From positions 16,478 through 80,477 of IMG/VR virus record IMGVR_UViG_3300009034_000016: DNA of 64,000 nucleotides, one strand, 5' to 3'. Made by a program: the position numbers and the translations under genes. This document shows positions 33,867 to 42,103 of the stretch, in pieces; the first letter of the stretch is position 1; every line of letters starts with the position of its first letter. Origin of the DNA: a virus. The notes under the pieces were generated by a model. That model ran no database searches and was not told where the DNA came from. It saw only the letters and a list, made by a program, of their open reading frames with translations.

Positions 33867-34526
33867 ATGGAAGAAGATAATCGGTATTATGATATTCCGA
33901 TCTATTTACTTGATGTGATAAAAAAATTAGCCCCAATAAAAGTCGCGGTCCTAATATATTGCGCTGAAATTATTTATGGATTGGGAGCTAAAAGGGTTTT
34001 TATAGACCAAGTCGTTATGCAATTAGGAATTAAGAAAAAAGAGGCGGAGGTGGTTTTAAATAAATTAGTTAGAATGGGGGTAATGATTAAAGAGGGAGAG
34101 TGTTATAGTTTTATTAATATAGAAAAACTAAGGAATATATCACGAGGCTGGGAAAAATATAAAACGAAAGTTATAAATCCATCAGAACATAAAACCGAAA
34201 CTATAACGATCACAGAAGAAGAGAAAAGAATACTTAAAGTCCTCTGTGAAATAAAAGGATTCCCAAGAGGGTATAAAGAGGATGTAATAACAATAAAACT
34301 TATAAGGGCCTTAGAAGAGGAATTTCCAATAGTTGACCCCGAGGAATTGGTAAAGAATTGGGTTGTGTATAAACAAGATCAACCATTTAAAAAAAGATCA
34401 TCACCTCGAGCGCAGTTAAGAAACCAGTTTAAAATGGCGTCGCAGCGGGGGATGTTCCTTAAGTCGCCGGGACTAAAAGGGGAAGGGAGAAAATATGCAG
34501 GAAAAGTCGCTCGGTATAAAGGATAA
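33867..34526 (+). CDS. Replication initiator / replisome organiser-like protein
   Basis: A 219-residue protein. The N-terminal 90 residues look like a winged helix (IKVAVLIYCAEIIYGLG, VFIDQVVMQLGIKKKEAEVVLNKLVRMGVM). The C-terminal half ends in RAQLRNQFKMA, as in DnaD-like or lambda-O-like organisers. It sits right after the DnaA-box array and overlaps the DnaC-like loader gene by 32 nt, the usual O-P arrangement. Confidence 0.65.
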   Translation: MEEDNRYYDIPIYLLDVIKKLAPIKVAVLIYCAEIIYGLGAKRVFIDQVVMQLGIKKKEAEVVLNKLVRMGVMIKEGECYSFINIEKLRNISRGWEKYKTKVINPSEHKTETITITEEEKRILKVLCEIKGFPRGYKEDVITIKLIRALEEEFPIVDPEELVKNWVVYKQDQPFKKRSSPRAQLRNQFKMASQRGMFLKSPGLKGEGRKYAGKVARYKG

Positions 34527-35157
34527 CCCTCGATGCCAACTATGTGGTGATACAGGGATTGAGTATATAGGGGAACGTGCAGTCCGTGTATGTCAATGTG
34601 TCCTGGAAAATAAAATTAAAAAGGCTGTTGGGGAGACATTTGTCAAGAAGGGATTTAAAGAATACATTCCTAAGAATGAAAGCCAAGTAAGGGCGTTAGG
34701 GGCATTTAAGAGAAACCTGGAAGGGAGTTTTTATTTATATGGTGACTTTGGGAGTGGAAAGACACACCTACTGTCCGCACAGTACTCGGCTATGGTTAGG
34801 GATAGGTCAAAAAAGGAAATGGTGTTTATGACGGACATAGAGTATGTAAACAGCGTGCGTCAGAAAGACCCGTTAATAAAAATAGAGGACATAAAAAAGG
34901 CGAAGGACGGGATCCATTTATTTTTTAAAGACTTTGGGAAGACGACCCCAACTGCCTGGGCCCTCGAGGAATTATTTAATATCATTGATGCTATCTATAG
35001 CAGGCAAGGAGAAGGGGAAAAATTCGGGATCTCAATAGCAAGTAACTCCGAGCTATCCGTAATCGCCGACCGCTACGATATAGAGGGGACGGCGCTGGGT
35101 GGGGCGATAGCTAGGCGTATTGAGGATATGTGTGAGGTGTATAAAATTAACAATTAA
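34495..35157 (+). CDS. DnaC-like helicase loader (AAA+ ATPase)
   Basis: A 220-residue AAA+ protein with Walker A GDFGSGKT at residues 83-90 and a degenerate Walker B near IHLFFKDFGK. An N-terminal zinc site is likely (C14-x2-C17, C33-x-C35), as in DnaC/IstB-type loaders carrying C-x2-C...C-x-C. It should deliver the host replicative helicase to the origin marked by the preceding gene. No helicase gene was seen in the window. Confidence 0.8.
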   Translation: MQEKSLGIKDNPRCQLCGDTGIEYIGERAVRVCQCVLENKIKKAVGETFVKKGFKEYIPKNESQVRALGAFKRNLEGSFYLYGDFGSGKTHLLSAQYSAMVRDRSKKEMVFMTDIEYVNSVRQKDPLIKIEDIKKAKDGIHLFFKDFGKTTPTAWALEELFNIIDAIYSRQGEGEKFGISIASNSELSVIADRYDIEGTALGGAIARRIEDMCEVYKINN

Positions 35158-35180
35158 TAGGAAAAGGGAGGACAATAGGG

Positions 35181-35372
35181 ATGAAATGCTGTAATCTAAA
35201 GGAAGTTGACATCGTGAGGAACGGAGCAGGGCAGATAATGAAGGTAGAGGAGAACTTCAAGGATTGCCTAGAGAAGAAGTGTAATAGTTGGAATCCTAAT
35301 AGGGGAGAATGTGCAACATGTAATAGCACGGGGAGAAGAGATGGAATTCATATGGTTGTAGAAACCAAATAA
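35181..35372 (+). CDS. Small cysteine-rich protein
   Basis: A 63-residue protein with six cysteines: CC at 3-4, C29, C34 and C44-x2-C47 (GECATCNSTG). Probably a zinc-stabilised mini-domain. SD GGGAGGAC precedes ATG. Confidence 0.6.
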   Translation: MKCCNLKEVDIVRNGAGQIMKVEENFKDCLEKKCNSWNPNRGECATCNSTGRRDGIHMVVETK

Positions 35373-35410
35373 GAGCAATAGGGAACTAACGGGATGTTTC
35401 AAGACGTCCA

Positions 35411-35443
35411 GTGAGAATCCGGCCACCGAGGTTTGAAAGGAGG
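35411..35443 (+). repeat. Copy of the GAATCCGGCCACCG-GGTTTGAAAGGAGG repeat
   Basis: This gap sequence is nearly identical to 43901-43933, where it encodes the end of a gene plus the next SD. Here it is outside any clear ORF, reading as SENPATEV-stop in one frame, as if only the tail of a lost gene remained. Confidence 0.55.
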
Positions 35444-35454
35444 AAAGTTATAAT

Positions 35455-35709
35455 ATGGGAATACAAGCTTATTCGACAACGGGAAAAAGAATTGTAAGAA
35501 AGAGTGGAACCGTATCTTTTTATGGGAAGAAATATTTTGCGTCTTTTCTAATATCAAGGATAGGACAGGAAGTTTTTATTAGAGATTATGGGGACGAGAT
35601 ATACGCCACTGATTCAAACGGATTTTGTGCATCTATACAAGAATGGAAACCAAAAGTTGCTGCAAGAAAAGAGACGAGCCGGAATCCGGCAACTGGTCGG
35701 TTAAACTAA
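35455..35709 (+). CDS. Small protein with ETSRNPATG tail
   Basis: An 84-residue protein after AAAGGAGGAAAG. The body (GTVSFYGKKYFASFLISRIGQEVFIRD) is beta-rich, SH3-like. The C-terminus ends ETSRNPATGRLN; ETSRNPATG recurs at the end of the unrelated protein at 43672-43926. Confidence 0.6.
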   Translation: MGIQAYSTTGKRIVRKSGTVSFYGKKYFASFLISRIGQEVFIRDYGDEIYATDSNGFCASIQEWKPKVAARKETSRNPATGRLN

Positions 35710-35728
35710 CAAGAAGAGGAGGATTGTT

Positions 35729-36784
35729 ATGATATGTCCAAAATGCGGTAGGTTAATCATTAAACCCGAACATAACTTAACCGACGAGGGAAAGTGTACG
35801 AACTGCGGGGAGTTATTGATGACCCCAGAACAGCTTAAGGAGTTTGCTACGGATGAGGAAATGAGTAAGCTCAAGGTGTACTCTAAGTCGAAGGACGGGG
35901 GTGTTGGGAAAGAGTTATCGCTTATCACCTACGCCGATATAAGACCCCCAAAGAACAAAAAAGAGGCTACGGACTTAAGTAGAAAACTGATCCAGATCAA
36001 GGAGGGTATAGACGCGAGCTATTTTACAATGGGAGCAATCCTTCAGGTATTCTACGATGAGGAATCATTTAAGCTGCTTGGGCACAATACCTTCCGGGAG
36101 TATGTTGACAGCATGCTTGGATTTGGGTGGCGCAAGGCGATGTATCTGATAGGGATCGCGGAGGCTTTCGGGGAGAAGGGATTGGTCCTCAGCGAGAAGC
36201 AGAAAGCCGGGATTGAATGGTCAAAAATGCGAGAGTTGGCCGCTCTTTTTAAGAAAGGAATACTTAATCAGGAAAACCTTAACGAATGGCTTGGACTCGC
36301 AAAAACTCTTGGAACTCGGGAGTTAATCGAAAAGGTCAAGGAAGCGAAAGGATCGGCACCTACACCAGAAGAAGATAAGATGGTAGGCTTTATGATAAAA
36401 CTCTTCCCCGGTCAGGTCAAGATCGTTAACCAGGCGATGGAGCAGGCTGCGCAACTAACCGGCTGGGAAGTTAAGGGGGGTAACCTCGAAATGATCTGTG
36501 CGGAGTTCCTGGGGGGCCTTCAGGAACCGGTGGCGAGGTTAAATAAACTTATTGAGAGCATAGAGAGGGCCTATAAGGTAAAGATCGTCTATGAATCGGT
36601 AGAAGTAAAAACGACAGGGGAGCCGGCCCCGGGGAAAGCCAAGGGGAAGAAGGACAATCCCGATAATAATGGTAAGCCCAGTAATAAGGAGGGCAGCCCC
36701 AGCAAGGGAAAGGCTAACCCTGGCAAGGGTAGCAAAAAGGAATCCGGCAAAGAAGAGGATAACGGCCTCCCTTATGAGGAGTAA
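35729..36784 (+). CDS. Zinc-ribbon protein with DUF3102/ParB-like helical region
   Basis: A 351-residue protein. Residues 3-30 contain CPKC...CTNC, a C4 zinc ribbon. The middle (IKEGIDASYFTMGAILQVFYDE, then GHNTFREYVDSMLGFGWRKAMYLI) resembles DUF3102-type helical proteins. The last 60 residues are Lys/Gly/Pro-rich and disordered. DNA binding is plausible. It is the nearest thing here to a ParB-like protein, but no ParB catalytic motif was seen. Confidence 0.5.
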   Translation: MICPKCGRLIIKPEHNLTDEGKCTNCGELLMTPEQLKEFATDEEMSKLKVYSKSKDGGVGKELSLITYADIRPPKNKKEATDLSRKLIQIKEGIDASYFTMGAILQVFYDEESFKLLGHNTFREYVDSMLGFGWRKAMYLIGIAEAFGEKGLVLSEKQKAGIEWSKMRELAALFKKGILNQENLNEWLGLAKTLGTRELIEKVKEAKGSAPTPEEDKMVGFMIKLFPGQVKIVNQAMEQAAQLTGWEVKGGNLEMICAEFLGGLQEPVARLNKLIESIERAYKVKIVYESVEVKTTGEPAPGKAKGKKDNPDNNGKPSNKEGSPSKGKANPGKGSKKESGKEEDNGLPYEE

Positions 36785-36877
36785 ATGGGGGAATACATCC
36801 TTTATCGGAATAAACGTCTCTATGGAGGTAAAATGGAACTCTGGGGCACTATTTTGAACTCCTCAAGGAAATCTTAG
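36785..36877 (+). CDS. Micro-ORF
   Basis: A 30-residue frame starting at the base after the previous stop with GAGGAG upstream. A second ATG at 36833 follows its own GGAGG. Either start may be used; function unknown. Confidence 0.35.
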   Translation: MGEYILYRNKRLYGGKMELWGTILNSSRKS

Positions 36878-36878
36878 A

Positions 36879-36956
36879 ATGGCTAACGACAAAACTCGAC
36901 CAGAGGACTATCAATCGGAACTCGGGCAGGATCCCGGACAACTAAGGAGGAATTAA
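36879..36956 (+). CDS. Micro-ORF
   Basis: A 25-residue acidic frame beginning MANDKTRPEDYQSEL with AAGGA upstream, ending 3 nt before the next gene. AAGGAGG inside its end serves that gene. Confidence 0.35.
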   Translation: MANDKTRPEDYQSELGQDPGQLRRN

Positions 36957-36959
36957 ATT

Positions 36960-37778
36960 ATGGCGAAGAAGGGAGAAAGCTATCCAAATTGTCTCGGAGG
37001 CTATGAGCCATTCGAGACTAACAAAGACCCGGAGTGTGACGGGGGGGAACGTAAAGTCGGGGAAAAGTTAAAGACAGAACCAGCCTGTCTATGGCATGAC
37101 CGATGTATAGCCGTGCAGACGGTATCACAGGTCAGGGGGGTGACCCCCGAGACCTTATTGAAGCAGATGTCAGTTGGTAAGATAATGGAAATGTATCAGA
37201 ACGAGGCTCAAAAAGTAATGGAAGAAGAAATAGCTGGGACTGAGTCTCAGGTTCCCCCTGATGTGGAGGAGCACCTCGATTTACCAGGGCAGTATATCAA
37301 CTTCAAGCTCGGAACAAATAAGGCCAGGAAATTTGTAGCGGAATTACAGGACTTCTATGAAGCGATACAAAACTTTATGGTCAAGCTACAGGACCTTACA
37401 GATAAGGTCAATCAGGCATTAGGGCAACCGATTAAGAAGTTGCATGCCGAGGTACGGAAATCCAAAGCACCTAGGAGAGCCAAACCTATTGCTGGACTAA
37501 TGGCCCGGGAAGAGGCGGATGTCGCTAAGATTGCCAGGAAGATGCGTATGCCGTGGTATCAGGCGAATAGCAAGGGGGGGTACGTGGTAATTCAGGAAGG
37601 GAAAATTCTCAGGATACCGAAAAACTGTGAGAATCCTTTCAGGAATAGCTCGGCATGGGGATTGGTCTTCAGGTCATATCAAACGGGGGGAACACTGTCC
37701 GAAATAATAAGCCGAGCCAGGGAACGTCTGAGAAAGGTTCGCAGGCTCAGAGCTTCGGATAGTAAGTTAAGGAGATAA
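36960..37778 (+). CDS. Unknown protein with N-terminal cysteine cluster
   Basis: A 272-residue protein. Four cysteines (11, 25, 43, 49) in the first 50 residues suggest a zinc or Fe-S site (ACLWHDRCIA). A coiled-coil lies near residues 125-160, and a basic beta domain follows (GGYVVIQEGKILRIP). The last 20 residues are strongly basic. No family recognised. Confidence 0.55.
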   Translation: MAKKGESYPNCLGGYEPFETNKDPECDGGERKVGEKLKTEPACLWHDRCIAVQTVSQVRGVTPETLLKQMSVGKIMEMYQNEAQKVMEEEIAGTESQVPPDVEEHLDLPGQYINFKLGTNKARKFVAELQDFYEAIQNFMVKLQDLTDKVNQALGQPIKKLHAEVRKSKAPRRAKPIAGLMAREEADVAKIARKMRMPWYQANSKGGYVVIQEGKILRIPKNCENPFRNSSAWGLVFRSYQTGGTLSEIISRARERLRKVRRLRASDSKLRR

Positions 37779-37784
37779 GGATTA

Positions 37785-37952
37785 GGCTCCCGGCGGCGAA
37801 TATTAAACGAGCACCCGGCGTGATTAACCAAGGCAAGGCGGGGAAATAATGGGCAGGTGCAACCTGTTGGCCGCAGGGCTCAGTGGGTTAGCCGGAAAAC
37901 CCTAAGAGCGTGTTGGAAACAATCACCTGCCCTGCCCTAAATTGGAAGGGAG
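37785..37952 (+). ncRNA. Structured leader RNA R2
   Basis: The 178-nt gene-free gap contains GGCTCCCGGCGGCGAAT (37785-37801), shared with R3, and a stem GGGCAGGTG/CACCTGCCC (37851-37859 with 37924-37932) enclosing smaller hairpins such as GGGTT/AACCC. CTCCC (37787-37791) can pair with GGGAG (37948-37952), the SD of the next gene. This layout suggests a translational regulator; no known class recognised. Confidence 0.55.
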
Positions 37953-37956
37953 TAAA

Positions 37957-38337
37957 ATGGATTTTCAAGAGGCGAAGTATATCACTTTATGGAAGCTGGC
38001 CCTAACCTACGGTGAGGGGGGCAAAGTGCCGGAGATATACCATTCAAGAACAGACCCCAGACGCCGGGAGCGGTTTTGGGTTGAGCAAATGGATATGGAT
38101 GACAGTTCCCGGAGCTGTGCGTTTTGCCAAGTTGGCCTCAGCATCATCGCAAGTGGTATCGCAAATTATAAGGAAGTATCTCATAATGAGTGCGACTACT
38201 GCCCGATCGACGGTCTCTGCGACGAGTGGAGACAACTGAACCGGGGCAAGCCACTCTACCACCGCTACCACAAGCAGGCTCTACGGCGAATATTTAATAA
38301 ATTACTGGCATTACCAATGCCGAAGGAAATAAAATGA
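37957..38337 (+). CDS. Unknown cysteine-containing protein
   Basis: A 126-residue protein from ATG 37957, SD GAAGGGAG. CAFC, later ECDYCPIDGLCDEW, give a possible zinc site. Helical ends are basic. Its SD is the proposed pairing partner of the R2 5' block. Function unknown. Confidence 0.6.
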   Translation: MDFQEAKYITLWKLALTYGEGGKVPEIYHSRTDPRRRERFWVEQMDMDDSSRSCAFCQVGLSIIASGIANYKEVSHNECDYCPIDGLCDEWRQLNRGKPLYHRYHKQALRRIFNKLLALPMPKEIK

Positions 38338-38522
38338 ACATCTACTTTCTAACAGACGAACAGGCAAAGCGACTGGGGATAGAGGGTGTCGAATATATTA
38401 AATACAAACGATACTCTCCCGCTCCGGCTAATGTTATTGTTGACAATGTGATATGCACTGAGAGACGATTTGTGAGGATACTCGGAAGGACGGCATTGAG
38501 AATATTGAGGGAGGAGAAGTGA
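38334..38522 (+). CDS. Small unknown protein
   Basis: A 62-residue protein starting in an ATGA overlap. Basic C-terminus RRFVRILGRTALRILREEK. No family recognised. Confidence 0.6.
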   Translation: MNIYFLTDEQAKRLGIEGVEYIKYKRYSPAPANVIVDNVICTERRFVRILGRTALRILREEK

Positions 38523-38728
38523 TGGAATATACTCAAGTAACTAACATGCCTGACAATTTTTATGTAGAGAAATGCTGCCCCAATGCCTTAATTAAACACG
38601 ATAAAATATATAAATGTAATTATGGTTTCGGAATACCTCGTTGGAATAAATGGCCTTCTGAACAGATTTTTTCTTGTAATAATTGTGGTAAGAAACTTCA
38701 AACCCTAACCCACCCGGAGGCGACATGA
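38522..38728 (+). CDS. Small zinc-ribbon-like protein
   Basis: A 68-residue protein from ATG 38522 (TGATG overlap, GGGAGGAG upstream). CC at residues 16-17 and FSCNNCGKKL near the end suggest a treble-clef or ribbon. Function unknown. Confidence 0.6.
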   Translation: MEYTQVTNMPDNFYVEKCCPNALIKHDKIYKCNYGFGIPRWNKWPSEQIFSCNNCGKKLQTLTHPEAT

Positions 38729-38898
38729 AAGAACCTAAGACAAAAAATAAAGACCCCTTAAAATTAGAGTTAAAGAAAGGTGAAAACTTAGCAAGGGAAT
38801 TGGTATTGCATCTCAATAGAATGGGAGCGGGGAAAGCTAAGATACCAGTGAAATTGAGCGGAAGAGAATATGTAATTGAGATAAAAACAAAGGAGTAA
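38725..38898 (+). CDS. Small unknown protein
   Basis: A 57-residue Lys-rich protein from ATG 38725, overlapping the previous stop by ATGA, with CGGAGG upstream. ENLARELVLHLNRMGAG then KIPVKLSGREYVIEI. Function unknown. Confidence 0.55.
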   Translation: MKEPKTKNKDPLKLELKKGENLARELVLHLNRMGAGKAKIPVKLSGREYVIEIKTKE

Positions 38899-38901
38899 GC
38901 T

Positions 38902-39273
38902 ATGCCGGTATTAACAACTTATTATGAGGTGTTCTGTTCGTGTGGTAAGGGGTTATGTAAAGACCTCAGAGCTGCGGAAGAAGATGGAATAATGAAAATC
39001 ATTATTGAGCCCTGTCCTGATTGTTTAGAAAAAGCAAAAGGGATAGATTATATGAGGGAATTGCAAGCTATTTATGATAGCGAGATTAATTTCCAGATAA
39101 ACTGTTTTTGGGATGGGGGCTGGGAGGTAGCAATCGGAGACGAGATGAACGGATGGAAAATAAAGCATTCGGAAGAAACTCTTGAGGGAGCTATCAAATG
39201 GCTGATAAAAGCGGTGTGTGGTTGGTATCCCAATAGTGGATATGCAAAGAGGAAAGAGGATGCTCAAAAGTAG
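38902..39273 (+). CDS. Unknown zinc-site protein
   Basis: A 123-residue protein; AAAGGAG precedes ATG. N-terminal CSCGKG and EPCPDCLEK form a likely four-Cys site. The C-terminal half (FQINCFWDGGWEVAIGDEMNGW, then EGAIKWLIKAV) looks like a small alpha/beta domain. Function unknown. Confidence 0.6.
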   Translation: MPVLTTYYEVFCSCGKGLCKDLRAAEEDGIMKIIIEPCPDCLEKAKGIDYMRELQAIYDSEINFQINCFWDGGWEVAIGDEMNGWKIKHSEETLEGAIKWLIKAVCGWYPNSGYAKRKEDAQK

Positions 39274-39295
39274 AGGAACTAAAGGAGATTGAGGT

Positions 39296-39556
39296 ATGAG
39301 TGATAAAAATGAATATATGCAATGTAACTTTCAAAAGACTTTCAAAGACGGTAGTGTTGGTTGTAGGTTAAAGATAGAAATTATACAGGGGCAAATAGGA
39401 TTTCAGTTTTGTGATGAAGAAAAGTGTCGATTGGCGGGAATAGAATCTGATGTAAAAGATATTTATAAATTATTAATGGATGAATATAAGATTGATGTTT
39501 TAAATAGAGATAATTTAAGGGAAAAACATGGTCTAAAAAAGAGAAAACAACCATGA
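39296..39556 (+). CDS. Small unknown protein
   Basis: An 86-residue protein after AGGAGATTGAGGT. Four cysteines (QCNFQ, GCRLK, FCDEEKCRL) and an acidic helical C-terminus ending in KKRKQ. Function unknown. Confidence 0.6.
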   Translation: MSDKNEYMQCNFQKTFKDGSVGCRLKIEIIQGQIGFQFCDEEKCRLAGIESDVKDIYKLLMDEYKIDVLNRDNLREKHGLKKRKQP

Positions 39557-39584
39557 CACCCACCGAAGTTAAGGAGATTAAGGT

Positions 39585-39839
39585 ATGAATTTTGAGACTG
39601 AATTTCTAAAGTTTATAGAGAGGGAACCGAAGCCCAAAACAAGAATATTTTCTGTAATGACTAAAGATGAAAGTTGTGAGCTTGGGAAAATAAAGTGGTA
39701 TCCGGCGTGGAGGCATTATTGCTTTTTCCCGACCGTAGAGACTGAGACAGTTCATTCAGATAGGTGCTTATTACAAATATCAAATTTTGTTAAACGATTA
39801 AATGATGAACACAAAAGGAGTCACCATGACAACCACTGA
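39585..39839 (+). CDS. Small protein, paralogue pair member A1
   Basis: An 84-residue protein with shared segments FIE-x-x-PKPKTR, CELGKIKWYPAWRHYCFFPT and ETVHSDRCLLQIS. The 40909 gene encodes a close paralogue. The conserved block may be a small beta domain with a Cys/His site. Function unknown. Confidence 0.65.
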   Translation: MNFETEFLKFIEREPKPKTRIFSVMTKDESCELGKIKWYPAWRHYCFFPTVETETVHSDRCLLQISNFVKRLNDEHKRSHHDNH

Positions 39840-40017
39840 AGTAAAGCAAGCCCATGATAGGATTTGGGCTGTTAGGGAGAAGATAGGATTATGGAATATA
39901 GAGATAGGTGGTAAAGCTGTGTTAAGGATAAGGATTAGATACGATATACCCTTTGCGAATACTGAGAACTTTGAAACCACTGAACAAGTCAACCAATTCC
40001 TAAAGGAGCTGGAATGA
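39826..40017 (+). CDS. Small protein, paralogue pair member B1
   Basis: A 63-residue protein from ATG 39826 (AAAAGGAG upstream). REKIGLWNI and ETTEQVNQFLKELE match the 40140 protein (REKIGLIDI, ETLIEVRRFLDGLE). Function unknown. Confidence 0.6.
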   Translation: MTTTEVKQAHDRIWAVREKIGLWNIEIGGKAVLRIRIRYDIPFANTENFETTEQVNQFLKELE

Positions 40018-40139
40018 AATATGCTAAGTGTTGCGGGGAATGTATTATGAATCATGAATGTTTGTTTCAAGACAACAACGATGTAGAAAGTTGTAGTGAT
40101 TTTCAGTCCCTTGATAATGATGAATTGGAGGATGAATAA
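40014..40139 (+). CDS. Small cysteine-rich protein
   Basis: A 41-residue protein with AAAGGAG before ATG. Five cysteines (KCCGEC, NHECLF, ESCSDF) then an acidic tail DNDELEDE. Stop abuts the next ATG. Function unknown. Confidence 0.5.
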   Translation: MKYAKCCGECIMNHECLFQDNNDVESCSDFQSLDNDELEDE

Positions 40140-40367
40140 ATGAAAGAATCTGAAGTCTGGCCGTTAGCTACTGAGATTTGGGAGAAGCGGGAGAAGATAG
40201 GGCTAATTGACATAAATGAAAGAATGATTAATCCAGATAATGAAAAATTAGGATGGGGGATTTGTATCGAGGGGACAAAAATTAAAGAAGATTATGGAAC
40301 TAAATGTTTTGAAACCCTAATTGAAGTCCGCCGCTTTCTGGACGGGCTGGAACAGGAGGAGTTATGA
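40140..40367 (+). CDS. Small protein, paralogue pair member B2
   Basis: A 75-residue acidic protein related to the 39826 product in both its first helix (WEKREKIGLIDI) and last helix. GGAGG 5-6 nt upstream. Function unknown. Confidence 0.6.
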   Translation: MKESEVWPLATEIWEKREKIGLIDINERMINPDNEKLGWGICIEGTKIKEDYGTKCFETLIEVRRFLDGLEQEEL

Positions 40368-40753
40368 AATTCGACCTACCAATCAAAGTTTATCTTGACG
40401 GTGATATGTGGTGTGCTCTATTAGGTAAGGACTTACAAGAAGGGCTTGCGGGATTTGGTAAAACACCTAAAAGGGCTCTCAAAGTTCTTTGTGAAACATT
40501 AACCGAGAATTTCTTAAATCTGCCAACGAGTTTAATAAGCGAAATTGATTTTAGCAAGGGAGAGAAAGTTAAGCCCGTATTATATTTGTCGGGTAGCGAG
40601 AAGGGAACTTCCGGTATCATGCGTCAGACAGACAAGGCCTTACGAAATGCAGGAATGAAAGACAAGGCAGATAAGTTTATATTAGAGGCAAGGAAATCTA
40701 TATCTTATGATAAATTGCTTCATCTTTGTGAGGAATATGTAACGATTAAATAA
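40364..40753 (+). CDS. Unknown protein
   Basis: A 129-residue protein from an ATGA overlap. N-terminal LPIKVYLDGDMWCALLG then GLAGFGKTPKRALKVLCETL resembles HicB-like partial RNase-H folds (strand, then TPxxAL helix). A helical C-terminus follows. The HicB resemblance is weak. Confidence 0.5.
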   Translation: MKFDLPIKVYLDGDMWCALLGKDLQEGLAGFGKTPKRALKVLCETLTENFLNLPTSLISEIDFSKGEKVKPVLYLSGSEKGTSGIMRQTDKALRNAGMKDKADKFILEARKSISYDKLLHLCEEYVTIK

Positions 40754-40763
40754 AGGACACCCC

Positions 40764-40919
40764 ATGCCCTGCACCGAGTGTGAATACTATCGAATCTATT
40801 ATGAACCCTTAGAGTATGGGGGCGCTCCCTGTTGGAAGGAGGAGCCCGATTGTCGGTTAGGGAGAGAGGAGGGGGAGTGCGAGTTGATAACAGAAGAGGA
40901 GGAAGAAAATGGTAGTTAA
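40764..40919 (+). CDS. Small acidic cysteine protein
   Basis: A 51-residue protein from ATG 40764, AAAGGA upstream. CTEC, PCW, DCR and ECE give five cysteines, with an acidic end. Overlaps the next start by 11 nt. Function unknown. Confidence 0.5.
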   Translation: MPCTECEYYRIYYEPLEYGGAPCWKEEPDCRLGREEGECELITEEEEENGS

Positions 40920-41163
40920 AACACAATGGCTCAAATTTATAGAGAAAAAACCAAAGCCTAAAACAAGAGTATTTGCAGTTACACCTAAAGAAAATAATTG
41001 TGAACTCGGAGAGATAAAATGGTATGGCCCCTGGAGACATTATTGTTTTTTCCCCACAACAGAAATAGAAACAGTTCATTCAGATAGGTGCCTATTAGAA
41101 ATTTCAACATTCATAACAAGATTGAATAAAGAACATGCTGATACTAAAGAAGGAGGAAGGTGA
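40909..41163 (+). CDS. Small protein, paralogue pair member A2
   Basis: An 84-residue paralogue of the 39585 product: same length, same CELGEIKWY-x-x-WRHYCFFPT and ETVHSDRCLLEIS. GAGGAGG precedes ATG. Function unknown. Confidence 0.65.
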   Translation: MVVKTQWLKFIEKKPKPKTRVFAVTPKENNCELGEIKWYGPWRHYCFFPTTEIETVHSDRCLLEISTFITRLNKEHADTKEGGR

Positions 41164-42086
41164 AAATTAATCTCTTAGATATAGATTCCAAGATCCCCAA
41201 CTTGGCTTTAATGAAAATATCAGCTTATCATAAGTCAATTCACAATGAAGTGTTTTTAAACTTTCCTATATGTAATCCAGACATGACTTTTGCCTCTTGT
41301 ATATTTACTAAGAATAAAAACAAAGTGCCTTTTGGTGTTAAGGCTGGCGGCCCAGGATATAACCTAAAAACAAAATTGCCTGAGCATATAGAAAGGTGTT
41401 CACCAGACTATTCCCTCTATCCAAAAATAGATTATTCGCTTGGCTATACTTATCGTTATTGTCCCCGGAAATGTGCTTTTTGTAATGTTTGGAAAATGGG
41501 GAATAAGAGAGGCGAACACCATAGTATCTATGAATTTTATGATAAACAATTCAGAATAATTCGACTTCTGAATAACAACACCTTTGCCGATCCGGATTGG
41601 CGGGAGACTTTTAAGGAAATAAAAAAAGAAAACCTGATTGCCCATTTCGACCAGGGCTTTGATATTAGACTCCTATCTGAGGAAAAGGCTCATTATTTGA
41701 AATTGATTAAGCACCATAAACAAATTTATTTTGCCTTCGATGATATTAAGTTAGAAAAGGATATTAGGCAGGGGATAAAAATATTAGATAAGGCAAAAAT
41801 ATCAAGGTCGAAAATTGCTTTTTTTATACTGACTGGATTTAATTCAAACCTCAATGAAGATATTGAAAGAGTTGAAATGCTTAGGAGTATGAACATTGAT
41901 TGTTACGTTATGGCTTATAATGGCGGAGTTAATCGTTTGACCAGAGAATATGCACGCTATGTAAACACTAAAGTAGTTTTTAAAACTCGGTCATTTGAAC
42001 AATTTTTAAAATCAAGAAATGTTGGTTATTTATTAATGGCAGGGGGCTCAACCTTTACAAAGGGGCAAGCCCCTGGTGAGGGGTAG
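41160..42086 (+). CDS. Radical SAM protein with B12-binding-like N-terminus
   Basis: A 308-residue protein from GTG 41160 (AGGAGGAAG upstream). N-terminal LLDIDSKIPNLALMKISAYHKS is typical of a cobalamin-binding-like half domain. C101-x3-C105-x2-C108 (YCPRKCAFCNVW) is the radical SAM cluster site. Later IAHFDQGFDIRLL and IYFAFDD fit the barrel. Similar genes are frequent in phages; substrate unknown. Confidence 0.75.
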   Translation: MKINLLDIDSKIPNLALMKISAYHKSIHNEVFLNFPICNPDMTFASCIFTKNKNKVPFGVKAGGPGYNLKTKLPEHIERCSPDYSLYPKIDYSLGYTYRYCPRKCAFCNVWKMGNKRGEHHSIYEFYDKQFRIIRLLNNNTFADPDWRETFKEIKKENLIAHFDQGFDIRLLSEEKAHYLKLIKHHKQIYFAFDDIKLEKDIRQGIKILDKAKISRSKIAFFILTGFNSNLNEDIERVEMLRSMNIDCYVMAYNGGVNRLTREYARYVNTKVVFKTRSFEQFLKSRNVGYLLMAGGSTFTKGQAPGEG

Positions 42087-42103
42087 GAAGGGAGGTGATA
42101 AAA

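Noticed and set aside
35729-36784. ParB protein for the parS-like site
   Set aside because: A zinc ribbon and helical region were seen, but no ParB N-terminal CTPase motifs (such as GxxRxxA) could be found.
36669-36857. Overlapping ORF in the 3' end of the 35729 gene
   Set aside because: Shadow of the Lys/Gly-rich tail; no SD of its own.
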